Assembly (NCBI RefSeq): GCF_030269925.1
Contig: NC_085123.1
Coordinates: 1-64,000, forward strand
Length of the DNA: 64,000 bases
Direction of reading: 5' to 3'
Origin: Bombyx mori
Taxonomy: Eukaryota; Arthropoda; Insecta; Lepidoptera; Bombycidae
The notes under the pieces were generated by a model, which was given only the letters and a program-made list of their open reading frames with translations, made no database searches and was not told where the DNA came from. A program made the translations under genes and the position numbers. Of this stretch, positions 41,791-51,856 are shown piece after piece. The stretch's first letter is position 1. Each line of letters opens with the position of its first letter.

Positions 41791-42865
41791 CTCAGTCGTC
41801 CACTGCTGGACACAGGCCTCTCCCAATCCACACCACTGAGCTCGGTCTGCGGCTCTACTCATCCACTTCTTGCTGGCCACCGTGCGGAGGTCATCGGACT
41901 ATCTAGCCAGGGGGCGTCCCACGTTGAGTCTTCCGCTGCGCGGTCTCCACTCGAGAGTCCGTCTGCTCCAGCGATTGTCAGTCCTACGGCATATATATGT
42001 TGGAGTATTTCCACTTTCGGGTAGCGACATGGTAAGCGGGCGGTCTTCGTAAGTCAATAAAACCAGAAATGAACTCAGAGCTTATATCACGCAGGAGCGT
42101 TCCGTCCGACACGGCGACTCGCTCGCTTCTGAGCTCGAGAGTATTTTTTTTTTTTTCCCTACCTATGCTGATAGCCTTGAGAGGCTATTTCAGCTTCGCT
42201 CTAACGTTTGTAGGTGAGCTCGCGGGGCTCAACCGGAGAGTTGCTAACACTGACCCTAGCAAGAGCAGTGCTTCGCAGAATCTACCACCGGATCGGAAAC
42301 GCGACCCACTGAGAAGATCCGGCGAAAAACTCAGTGGGCTGTGTCTATCGGTTAGCTCGCTCGTCGAGCCCTTCGTCGCAAGCGACGGGTTCGACGAGGA
42401 CGGTGACCGGTGCTTGTGGTGCCTAAAAGCACCGTTAATGGATCAGGAGGATCCGTAATGACGTGCTTTGGGCGACGTCGACGGTTTACCATTCGGTCTA
42501 CTGGGTCGGGTATGTAATTTCCAGCGGCTACGATGAGAGGGTTCTCATGTCATGCCGCCTTCTCAAAATGGCGCAGCGATGCCGACTGTAGATACTTACT
42601 AAGAGAGTCGAGCTCCAGGTCATCGTGGAGATCCACATTCCTAAGGAACCATGGCGCTCCGACGGCTATCCTGCAGAATCGTGATTGACTGAGCTCGAGA
42701 GACAACAACGGAGCGTTTTTATAGCAAGGTATCGTGGTGGGACGATGTTGTTTACGATTCTTATCTTGCACGTGTTGTTTTCGATGAATGCTTGCACCCG
42801 TTGTTTGTCGTCCCATCTTTATTAGTCATGAACTAATGGTTTATAAAACACGCGCCGACATATAT
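41759..42865 (-). mobile_element. Nested LINE insertion with 10-bp target duplication
   Basis: Flanked by AGAATTTTAT at 41749-41758 and 42866-42875. It contains an ATC/TCA microsatellite (41757-41790) with CAGTCGTCCACTGCTGGACA, a known lepidopteran LINE 3' terminus, in reverse orientation. A jockey/BMC1-like LINE 3' end follows (poly(T) 42144-42156). The latter's frame near 42550-42700 encodes SQSRFCRIAVGAPW and LQSASLRHFEKAA, as in the copy at 49 kb. It is at least two LINE fragments, one inside the other or tandem. Confidence 0.6.
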
Positions 42866-42875
42866 AGAATTTTAT

Positions 42876-43400
42876 ATATTAGATGAATTGCTGTTGGTTA
42901 GTCTCGCTAAAAATCGAGAACGGCTGTACCGATTTGGTTAATTTTGGTCTTGAATTATTTGTGGAAGTCCAGTGAAAGTTTAAAAGGTAGATAAATATGA
43001 AAATACTCGGAATGAAATAAAAATAACAATTTTGTTTTTCCTTTGATGCATCTCCCGTCAGACCGATTCCTTTTGTTTTTTTAAGTTTATTTTATACAAA
43101 AGTTTAGGTCTTTTATTTATCGGTTGAGGCACTACGAAGTCTGCCGGGTCAGCTAGTACTATTATAAAATCTACAGTGGTTTTTACGGATGTTCCGTTAT
43201 AACTACTGAAGCATGCATCCGATTGGCTTGAAACTTGGGATAAATGTAGAAAATACATGTACTTAATGGATAGGCTAATATTTATATGTGTTGGACTCGC
43301 TACACGAATTGCGGGGGAGTTAATGATGAGAATCTTTGTGGGGGTGAGAAATAATAATGTTAATTTTAAACGCCCAGCGAAGCGGACGGGTACAGCTAGT
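42876..43400 (+). repeat. Two adjacent dispersed repeats ending in CAGCTAGT
   Basis: The first runs to GTCTGCCGGGTCAGCTAGT (43140-43158) and the second to GAAGCGGACGGGTACAGCTAGT (43379-43400). Such CTAGT ends with a preceding GC-rich hairpin are typical of Helitron-like non-coding repeats in Lepidoptera. No coding potential is seen. Confidence 0.5.
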
Positions 43401-43405
43401 TTAAA

Positions 43406-44676
43406 CTTAGTCTGGCCATAAATACTGTTACAATTAAAAATAATTTGTAAATAATAAAATAATTTGGAATCTGTCATTTTTATATGATTGCTCATTGAGT
43501 TTTCTCATTTTGGCGCCAATACATTGTGCAATATTTTGCGATATTAAAATGGAGTGGGGTGATAAAGAGAACCGAATCGCTGTGCATTGCATTACACAAA
43601 GTAGGTATGGAGCCAAATGTAATTTTTTAAACTCTCCATACGCTTGGTATTAGTAAAATGTTTGTGTACCGGGCTTTTAATAGGTGCAATGAGACCTCCT
43701 CTGCTTGTGACAGAAAAAGATCTGGCCGTCCACGTAGCGTTCGTACGAAAAAGGTGGTCAAAGCAGTAAGGGAAAGAATTCGAAGAAATCCTGTCCGAAA
43801 GTAAAAGATTTTATCTCGGGGGATGAAGATAGCATCTAGAACCATGTCACGTATTTGAAAAGATGACTTAGGACTTGCAGCCTATAAGAGACGTACTGGT
43901 CATTTCTTAACTGATAATTTAAAAGAGAATAGGGTGGTAAAATCGAAACAACTACTGAAGCGGTACGCAAAGGGAGGTCATAGAAAAAATTTGTTTACGG
44001 ATGAGAATTTTTTTACAATTGAGCAACATTTTAACAAACATAATGACCGTATTTATGCTCAAAGCTCTAAGGAAGCTTCCCAATTAGTCGAAAGAGTGCA
44101 ACGTGGGCACTATCCGACTTCAGTGATGGTTTGGTGGGGTATTAGCTATGAAGGAGTGACTGAGCCATACTTTTGTGAAAAAGGTATCAAAACATCAGCA
44201 CAAGTGTATCAAGATACCATTCTTGTGAAGGTAATAAAGCCCCTTAACAACACCATGTTCAATAATCAAGAATGGTCCTTCCAGCAAGACTCGGCGCCAG
44301 GTCATAAACCTCGGCCTACGCAGTCTTGGTTGGAAACGAACGCTTCGGACTCCATCAGAGCTGAAGACTGGCCGTCGTCTAGTCCCGATCTTAATCCGCT
44401 GGATTATGATTTATAGTTAGTTTTAGAGAGTACGGCTTGCTCTAAACGCCATGATAATTTGGAGTCCCTAAAACAATCCGTACGATTGGCAGTGAAAAAT
44501 TTTCCCATGGAAAGAGTGTGTGCTTCTATTGATAACTGGCCTCAACGCTTAAAGGACTGTATTGCAGCCAATGGAGACCACTTCGAATAAGCTTTTTATA
44601 CTGTAAAAGTAATAAATGTTATTTGCAATAGTTTCTTTTTATTTTTTATTGTAACAGTATTTATGGCCAGACTAAG
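43406..44676 (+). mobile_element. maT (DD37D) mariner, copy 1, defective
   Basis: Terminal inverted repeats of about 25 bp (CTTAGTCTGGCCATAAATAC... at both ends), with TA after the right end. The transposase reading (43553-44590) has frameshifts near 43582 and 43620 and stops, for example TAG at 44414-44416 within the block after NPLDYDL. Catalytic blocks FTDEN, QQDSAPGH and SSSPDLNPLDYDL are visible. The second and third Asp are separated by 37 residues, which defines the maT group. About 95 percent similar by eye to copy 2 at 53.8 kb. Confidence 0.88.
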
Positions 44677-45422
44677 TACATATGTATAATATATATTTGC
44701 CTAGTCCTGTATCCTTTAGCAGGAAGAAAGCAAAACACCTGAACACTCAAACAAAATCTTGTCAAACACCGCAAGAAACATATCCGCATTAGGCTGCTCA
44801 AGTAATGCCAAACTATTCAAAAAAAAACCTCGACATAACCTCGACCCACACCCGGAACCGAACCCGGACCTGGATCCCAGACCTAAATTTGTATCGGTAA
44901 GAAAGACACTCCAAAACACCAATTCGGGAATGACTCATGAAATCGGCCTTGACCGCCTTGACCTTTACGCTGTTTCTCTATTCGTTCACTACGAGTATAA
45001 CTCGCTCGTAGCTACACTTATAAACTGAAAACATCGGGAAGAGAATTCAATTATTGAAACTTAATAAATAAAACTTCGTCTCTTGTTATCTGGACTACTG
45101 TCTCTGGCAGTGTCATCACATTGGAAAATAGAAACACGAAAGCTCAACAGGGAATCAGCAGGAACAGAGAGGAAAAAAAAGAAGATATTCTTGCAAAATA
45201 TGTATTTATTAAACAGTACATGTATTAGTAATTTAATAACTTGTGTTTGAGGGTCATTATGTGACAACTTCACTTCTCTAAGCGCTTTAGATTATTATTA
45301 TATTTTTAGTAAAATATAGCGATAACACTTTTTGATTACTTATTAGGCATAATGTCCAAGATTTGACCTCGAACGGGGACCTTGTAAAGGAACTAGTAGG
45401 CACTGTGCGTCGTCACTAGTCG
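44677..45422. other. Non-coding sequence downstream of the mariner
   Basis: A 270-nt open frame at 44759-45028 (TTG start) encodes a Pro/Asp-rich stretch (NLDPHPEPNPDLDPRPK) with no recognisable family; it may be chance or an old exon. The remainder is A/T-rich and would form the 3' flank of the - strand gene ending at 45423. Nothing else can be supported. Confidence 0.4.
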
Positions 45423-47240
45423 TCAGTTGTGCGGCGAGCGTCGTTGCAGAGCTCTGCGCAGCGCGTCCAGCCTGGCGGCGTCGTCGTCCCGCAGGCTGGC
45501 GGCGCACGAGCCCGCTAGCGTCCGCAGCGCCCCGCACCGCGCCGTGCTGCGCTGCTCCAGCGCCGCCCCCGCCCCCTCGCCCCGCACGCGGTGCACCGTC
45601 TCCGTCACCTCTACCCAACAGAATAGAATCAATATCAACACAACAGCCAAACACAATATGTATTCTATACAAACTACAACAACTTCTGTTTTATTAATAA
45701 TTTAAAAATTAATTCACACTTTATTACGCCTTGCTCATTTTTTAACCGTCTTCGCCATCTTCATTTTCTCTGTCATTCTCTTTTCCCTTTGTTACCGTTT
45801 TCTCTCACTCACATTGTAACGCTCCGTTCCACACTCTTTTCATATGTTCCGTTCTTACCAATCTTACACTTATTATACTAATTTATTTAATGTGTATGTG
45901 TGATTTATTAAATTTTAATCAATTTAAACTATCACAAAATGTATTTTATGAAATTATTTAAATTCAAAATTTTTGTACGATAGTTATATAAGTACATACA
46001 TATATGCCAAAAAAATAATAATTCAGAAATTGATGTTTAGGGAAAACGACTATTTTTTTTTTATTGCTTAGATGTGTGGACGACCTCACAGCCCACCTGG
46101 TGTTAAGTGGTTACTGGAGCCCATAGACATCTACAACGTAAATGCGTCACACACCTTGAGATATAGTTCGAAGGTCTCAGTATAGTCACAACGGCTGCCC
46201 CACCCTTCAAACCGAAACGCATTACTGCTTCACGGCAGAAATACCGGTGGTACCTACCCGTGCGGACTCACAAGAGATCCTACCACCAGTAATACAAGAC
46301 TAGAGACAAGGGCTAAATTTTTCATGGAGAGAGAGACATTGCAAACGAAATTATTCGCAAGCGGAAACAAAACGCGTGCAGGCCTCGTGGATCCGGTGCA
46401 GTCTCTCATGTCCGAATCTTAGACGTATGCCCATGGGCTAGGGGATACGTTGCTGGTAAAGTCCTGAACGTGAATCGATTGGTTTGGCTGAGGCCGTGCG
46501 GGTGATTGTTCAACTGTGCCACGCCGCAACACAACGATTCACAAACCTTGGCTCCCACAATGCCATGCGTACTGAACAGACATACTGCAGGCCCGCTCAG
46601 GTACGGCACCATTATCTTGCCTACTTATTCCCTGAAGCAGAGATGCTTGGATGAGGCAATACATATGTACACTTGAAACTTCGACCTTCTCAAAGTTGGT
46701 GGCATGAACTCCTTATCTTACGTCTAGTAGACCGTGAGCTAGTCTGCCCATTTAGACCAATAATAAAAAAGGCGGATAGAGACCGCATGACGTGGGCCAC
46801 GGCAGCAGCGGCAGCAGGGGCTCGCAGCGCCGGTCCAGCTCGTGCACGAGGTGGTGGCCGCGCGCCGGCGAGTCCGCCTCCGCCTGCACTGTGGCCCCGC
46901 CCTGGCAGCGGGCGCCGCACTCGTACCGCACTGTATATCGCCACCACGTCAAGTTGTTCTGCTCCTCCTCCAGCACCCAGTCCACTCTGGAACAAATATC
47001 CGCGCGCTCAGCGGAACAGCAACCAGTGGCGGTCTCTACACTGGACGTATGTAAGTGTACTCACTGATGATGTCGGTGGGAGAAGTCAGCAAGAAGGTGT
47101 GCAACGTGCGCCGGATAAGCATCAGGCAGATAGACGATTGTCTCGTGGTGCGCCGGGCGCCGTGCTGCGTGCAACAGCAGCACCGCCGCCAGCGCCGCCG
47201 CCAGCCAGCCCGCGCGCGCCCGGCCCCGCCGCGACCACAT
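45423..47240 (-). CDS. Probable three-exon gene for a small secreted or membrane-anchored protein (188 aa)
   Basis: Exon 1 is 47240-47065, starting with ATG and encoding a signal-peptide-like N-terminus (MWSRRGRARAGWLAAALAAV, then LLLHA) and ETIVYLPDAYPAHVAHLL. It ends at a GTGAGT donor. Exon 2 is 46986-46784 after TTCCAG (VDWVLEEEQNNLTWWRYTV, YECGARC). Exon 3 is 45610-45423 after GGGTAG (EVTETVHRVRGEG...RRSPHN-stop). Phases join exactly: codon CA|A between exons 1 and 2, and G|AG between exons 2 and 3. The exon 2 donor (GTCTCT) is weak, so the 3' border of exon 2 is uncertain. Coding is GC-rich against A/T-rich flanks. I do not recognise the family. Confidence 0.55.
45611..46051. other. A/T-rich intron sequence (intron 2 of the secreted-protein gene)
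   Basis: Lies between proposed exons 3 and 2. It holds pyrimidine-rich tracts (45725-45860) and no ORF worth reporting. Confidence 0.45.
46052..46296 (-). mobile_element. Bm1-type SINE, 3' part
   Basis: Poly(T) followed by TTGCTTAGATGTGTGGACGA and the inverted SINE body to ACCACCAGTAAT; the tRNA-like head is missing. It lies inside intron 2 of the proposed secreted-protein gene. Confidence 0.85.
46297..46783. other. Intron remainder with a very old SINE tail
   Basis: Mostly unassigned. At 46725-46770 GACCGTGAGCTAGTCTGCCC followed by ATTTAGACCAATAATAAAAAA looks like a diverged + strand Bm1 SINE end, directly next to the proposed exon 2 border. It may explain the weak donor there. Confidence 0.4.
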
Positions 47241-48180
47241 CCCGCGGACTAGTGACTAGTGACGCGTAACCACTGCAGTAGCGGTCACAGCGACAGGAAG
47301 CGACACAACACACTACTCGCGTATCAGCGACGTTTACAATATATATTATCATTACGTACAATGTATTGTGAAGCTTACGAGATTGTGAAACTACACCCAC
47401 GGACGCTGTTATCGGAATGTGAATGACTAAATAACGGAGTAGATATGTATGTAGACTGACGGGGTATACGGGACGAACGACGCGTGGACTTTTTATTTTC
47501 ACGTGCGTTAATCTATGGAGTCGTAAAGAGCGAAGTAACTCGTGTCGAGCCGGCGGCCACACCCGGGTCTATATCTGGAGTGCGAGCCCCCCCTCCCCCC
47601 GCTCCGCCCGCTGCACTCCTGGATCTCACCTATAACTTCAGTTTCATTGGAACTGAAAACTTGTATAATTTTGTCTCTTTCAAATTCTCAGTGTTTTACT
47701 ATCGCAATTTACTACATAGGACTCTTGTGTTGGAATGCTTACTGAAGTAGGTACGCATTCTTACGCATTACGCGTTCTAAACGGGAAGTACTACTCAAGT
47801 TGTGAAAAAAATATCGATAAAAAATCAATAATACCTACACAAATAGTTGGTCAGCACGCTCGTTCAGAAACGATACACTAATGTCCGCGAATAATCCAAC
47901 GATCAGTAGTACATTTACACGACAGCCCTCCTCGCGGCACCGGGGCACGGAGCCGGGACATGTGTGGACGTGTCGTCGCCGCTCGGCCGTTCTCAACTCC
48001 ACAGTGTGGCGGCGCGTAACCATCATAGAACACAACACATTTAACAGATGCCTCAATCTCGCTTACGACATTTTCAAGATAAGCTTGCATACATAGTAAT
48101 ATTATATACAAATTCCGAACAACGACATTCGGTCCCACGTACTTACGGATCTATCAGATCCACTATCTCTATCATTTGAC
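47241..48180. other. Upstream region of the secreted-protein gene, unassigned
   Basis: About 940 bp between the ATG at 47240 and the next recognisable repeat. GC-rich islands (47540-47620, 47920-48010) alternate with A/T-rich DNA. Short open frames on both strands show no domain. It may contain the promoter and 5' UTR of the - strand gene; no element can be named. Confidence 0.4.
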
Positions 48181-48555
48181 GCCTTACGCTCTAGTACTAG
48201 GAGCAGGCTTGAAGACCCTGGTAACCGTACTCGTACGTGAAACCTAACCCATGCATCAGCCCGTTGAGTCTCTCACCGGATCTTCTCAGCGGGTCGCGAT
48301 TCCGATCCGGTAGTGGATCCATTCGCGAAACAGCTGTCCTCGAGCTATTATTAGGTCTTCTCCGGAGGCGCTCGAGCAGCTGTTAGCAAACCCCATCCCT
48401 CCCAGCTGAGCCCGTGCTCGCCCACCTGTCCTGGTGAAACTGGCAAGGCTTCCGAGCCATCAGTGACCCACCCGTTCGCGGTGTCGTATAGCTCGCGGTG
48501 CTCGTTACCGAGACGACTTGCGTGCGCGACCGGCCCTCATCGGAAATATAAAAGT
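48180..48555 (+). repeat. LINE 3' UTR-like fragment
   Basis: CGGATCTTCTCAGCGGGTCG and GCGATTCCGATCCGGTAGT are the complement of the ACTGAGAAGATCCGG/CGGAAACGCGACCC motif found in the jockey-like LINE 3' UTRs at 42.3 and 49.1 kb. This is a related fragment in the opposite orientation. Confidence 0.5.
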
Positions 48556-48560
48556 CAGGG

Positions 48561-48712
48561 TTTTTTATTGCTATAAGACTTCTAAGGTCACAGTAGAATT
48601 ACAACGGCTGCCCCACCCTTCAAACCGAAACATATTACGGCTTCACGGCAGAAATAGGCAGCGTGGTGGTACCTACCCGCGCGGACTCACACGAGGTCCC
48701 ACCACCAGTAAA
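48561..48712 (-). mobile_element. Bm1-type SINE, internally deleted
   Basis: TTTTTTATTGCT is followed directly by AAGACTTCTAAGGTCAC and the inverted SINE middle to ACCACCAGTA. The segment corresponding to the usual TAGATGTGTGGACGA through the ACCTTGAGATAT region is missing. Confidence 0.75.
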
Positions 48713-48953
48713 ACACCTAACACATATTACTCGTACAATATATAGCATGACGGAGGAGAAACGCTGAAGGAATGTTTTTAAAAAGTGTGACGTCAGCATT
48801 GTTGACGTCATGGTCATTAAGTTCTCGATGATGACTCATGTTTGGGCTTCCAAAATAAAACTTCACGAGAACTGCGTATATTGCACGAGAAGCATAACAA
48901 CGTTACAGAGAGATCCGTACTGTACTACGGCTCGGACACGAATGAATAAACGC

Positions 48954-49850
48954 TTTTTTTTTTTTTTTTTTTTTTTCCTACCTAAGCTGATAGCCCTAGC
49001 GGCTATTTCAGCGTAGCCTAACTTTAGTAGGTGAGCTCACGGGGCTCAAACCTGACGATGTTGCTAACACGAACCCTAGCAAGAGTCGTGCTTCGCAGAA
49101 TCTACCACCGGATCGGAAACGCGACCCACTGAGAAGATCCGGCGAGAAACTCAGTGGGCTGTGTCTGAGAGTTAATTTACTCGTCGAGCCCTTCGTCGCA
49201 AGCGACGGGTTCGACGAGAACGGTGACCGGTGCTTGAAGTACCTAAAAGCACCGTTAGTGGATCGGGAGGATCCGAGATGACGTGTTTTGGGCGACGTCG
49301 ACTGCTTTCCATTCTGTCCGCAGGATCGGGAATGTAGTTACCGGCGGCCACGATGAGAGGGTTCTCGTGTCGTGCCGCTTTATCGAAGTGGCGCATGGAC
49401 GCCGACTGAAGATACTTACTGATGGACTCTAAGTCCAGGTCGTCATGGAGGTCGACGTTCCTGACGAACCACGGGGCTCCGACGGCTATCCTGCAAAAAC
49501 GGGATTGAATGATTTGAAAGGATTTTAAGTGTATGCGGGCCGCGTGAGCGAACACTACACTTGCATAGGTCATGACGGGGCGTATGCAAGTTTTGTAGAG
49601 TGTCACCTTATTTCTAAGGGACATTTTACTTCGCCTACATATCATCGGGTAGAGACGTCGTAGGATGAAGGCGGCACGATCGCGTACCGTCTTAATGTGG
49701 GGGCGGAATGTCATCCTACTGTCGAGGGTGACGCCTAAATATTTGACCTTCGGGGCCCACGGTATGGGCTGGTCGAACATCGTGATTGGGCGAACGGCGG
49801 GGGCGGGGGTGTTGACGCGCCTAGTCGGGAGGGGAATAAACGCTAGACAG
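48954..49850 (-). mobile_element. Jockey-like (BMC1-like) LINE, 3' part with ORF2 C-terminus
   Basis: The poly(A) tail appears as poly(T) 48954-48976, followed in element sense by the 3' UTR and the end of ORF2. The frame 49850-49172 ends in about 225 residues. It includes the post-RT block VKYLGVTLDSRMTF, LYKTCIRPVMTYASVVFAHA, QSRFCRIAVGAPWFVRN and an Arg-rich C-terminus, typical of jockey-clade LINEs. It is 5'-truncated near 49850. The second copy is at 42.1-42.7 kb. Confidence 0.8.
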
Positions 49851-50399
49851 CACCGCCGTATTTATAGGACTTCGTACACGTCAGCGTGTTTACAAGTATT
49901 AAACACGTGAGCGTGTTTACAAGATTTTAAAGTATTGAAATTACAATAAAAGGGACTGTTTAACATCAATTTCTTATCACAGAGTAATTAGTTGATGATC
50001 AGTAGGTAAATAGTCATATTTGCGCCGACAAGCATAATATTTGACCGCCACTGGGAACACCTAAAATATTAGGGGTTAAACTTCGATCAACAATAGTAAC
50101 TGTTGATCGAAGGGGTTAAAGTATGAAATTGCCGATGTATTGAAAAATTGAAATTCGTTATTTTTTTCATTTAATATATTTATGTATATTTGTTTATGTA
50201 TATATATTTATTTAATCAAAATGTCTAAAATTATTATCTATACATTGCTGCCATCTAATAGGAAGGTCATTTATGCATTTGTGATAGAACTCTGGTGATC
50301 TAGACACTACAAACTGTGTGAAAGAATTTTGTACTATCTCCTGGGAAGAAAACTTTTTATCACGTAGAAAATTGTTTAAACAATTTACAATTTACATTT
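49851..50399. other. A/T-rich unassigned sequence with a perfect hairpin
   Basis: No ORF. A perfect 12-bp inverted repeat, CTTCGATCAACA (50081-50092) and TGTTGATCGAAG (50101-50112), with an 8-nt loop lies inside repeated GGGTTAAA. AGCGTGTTTACAAG is directly repeated near 49885 and 49912. Confidence 0.5.
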
Positions 50400-51070
50400 C
50401 CAATTACAATTCCAAATCACGAAAAAAACGACCAGATCGGAGAAATCTATTGTGAGTAACACCACGCTGAGATCACCAAACAGTTACCATTATCTTTTTA
50501 TTGGTAAGCTTTGCTTTAGGACACTGTTGTGGCGTTTGACCTGGGGTCAGCCATTGCTTTTTTCGCTTACGGTTATCGTAAAGAATCCACTTTTCATCAC
50601 AGTCAAAATTCGATCCAATATTGTTTAATTTCTGTATCGATTCAACAAGGCAACACAAGTTTCAACACGCGTTTCTTTCTGCAGATCAGTCAAATGATGA
50701 GGCACCCATTTTTTCGATTTTTTGTATTTTATTGATTTGACGCAAATGAGTCAGTATTGTTGATAAGTTAATGTTAAACCATGCCGCCAATTCCTGGGTA
50801 GTTTGGCTCGGATCGGCTTCTATCATCTTTTTCAATTCATTATTATTCACATGTGTGGGAGTTCTTCCACGTGGTTCGTTCTTCAATTCAAAATTTCCAT
50901 CACGAAAGCGTTTAAACCAAAATCGCACGGTGCGTTCATTAGCAGTCCCATCTCCAAACGCAACATTGATATTGCGAGTCTCGCGTCGGAACTCGTATTC
51001 AAAAATTACTCGAATTTTCGAAGTGTGTATCCATCTTTCTTGTCTAAGCTGAATAAAAAAAACAACTGAA
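50400..51070 (-). pseudogene. Degenerate mariner transposase (second lineage)
   Basis: The - strand reads EYEFRRETRNINVAFGDGTA, NERTVRFWFKRFRDGNFEL and NEPRGRTPTHVNNNELKKMI (51020-50840; the paired helix-turn-helix region of mariner transposases). Farther on it reads CDEKWILYDNRKRKKQWLTP and MVTVW (50620-50480). The region between is deleted and the catalytic C-terminus is missing. It is clearly different from the maT copies. No inverted repeats were identified. Confidence 0.75.
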
Positions 51071-51323
51071 AGTCGATAATCGAATGTTGCACATTTTTTA
51101 AAAGTTTAAAAGAAGAACCTCATACTCGTAGGTAGGTACCATTTAAAAAAGTTTCACTCAAAAATCTCAAACCATGAAGGTTCTATGTCAATTCGAAGTA
51201 CCTATTACAATATAACGGCAATACTGTAACTTCTATTACTATAATATTAAATATTAATTGGGTTAGGCACATATCTATGAGTCATCCACAGACACGGGTC
51301 AACTGCTATCAGGTGGAGAGTCG

Positions 51324-51336
51324 GTTGCCTAGCAAC
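51324..51336. promoter_or_regulatory. Perfect X-box (RFX-type site) upstream of the dynein gene
   Basis: GTTGCCTAGCAAC is a perfect palindromic X-box, matching the RFX consensus GTNRCC-spacer-RGYAAC. It lies 436 bp upstream of the ATG at 51772. A weaker second match (ACAACCATGGCAAC) is at 51368-51381. RFX factors control ciliary and flagellar genes in animals, which fits the downstream gene. No TATA box was identified. Confidence 0.65.
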
Positions 51337-51647
51337 GACTGTGACGGTTGTGATATTCTCTTTGGAAACAACCATGGCAACCACGTTGTTTGCGTGTAAA
51401 GTTTGATCTGGTCCTGAGCTGTCCCCGACGGGCACGAGGCGCAGGTATACGGTGCTGCTGCTCACCCGCTAGCGGTCGGCAGGACTCAGTCGGCGTTGTA
51501 TTCAATATCTTTGATCACCATCAGTGACAAGTATATCAATAGAGCAAATTGTATCCCGCATCACATGTAAGTTCCTACAGTAAGATCACAGTTTTGTAAG
51601 ATTATTGTGTTTTGATAAACAGTCATTCTGACATTCTGTTATTCCGA

Positions 51648-51720
51648 TCAGGGCGGACGAGCTTATAGCCCACCCGATGATTAATGGTTACTTTAGCTGA
51701 TATCTCACAGACTTGATATT
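51648..51720 (-). repeat. Very diverged Bm1 SINE fragment
   Basis: GGGCGGACGAGCTTATAGCC then CACCCGATGATTAATGGTTACT is the inverted SINE 3' body with many changes. It sits just upstream of the first dynein coding exon, possibly in its 5' UTR. Confidence 0.5.
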
Positions 51721-51771
51721 TTTATTGAATGCTTGGTGCTTAGTGTTCCAGAGACGGTGAGAAGGGACGAC

Positions 51772-51856
51772 ATGCAAGGAGGGGATGCAGGGGATGCGGA
51801 GCGCAGGAGGCGCGGTACCGGGATCGCCAGAGCAGCCTCCAACTACTACCCTGAAG
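51772..51856 (+). CDS. Dynein-like gene, exon 1
   Basis: The ATG starts MQGGDAGDAERRRRGTGIAR and the exon ends YYPE plus one base (phase 1) at a strong donor, GTGAGT. It is the first in-frame ATG upstream of exon 2. Confidence 0.6.

Noticed and set aside
44759..45028. 89-residue open frame (NLDPHPEPNPDLDPRPK)
   Set aside because: Only a TTG start, no family, no splice-compatible neighbours and low-complexity composition; not enough to call a gene.
47484..47750. + strand open frame with Pro-rich stretch
   Set aside because: No splice signals, no family and overlapping alternative frames; probably chance in a GC-rich patch upstream of the - strand gene.
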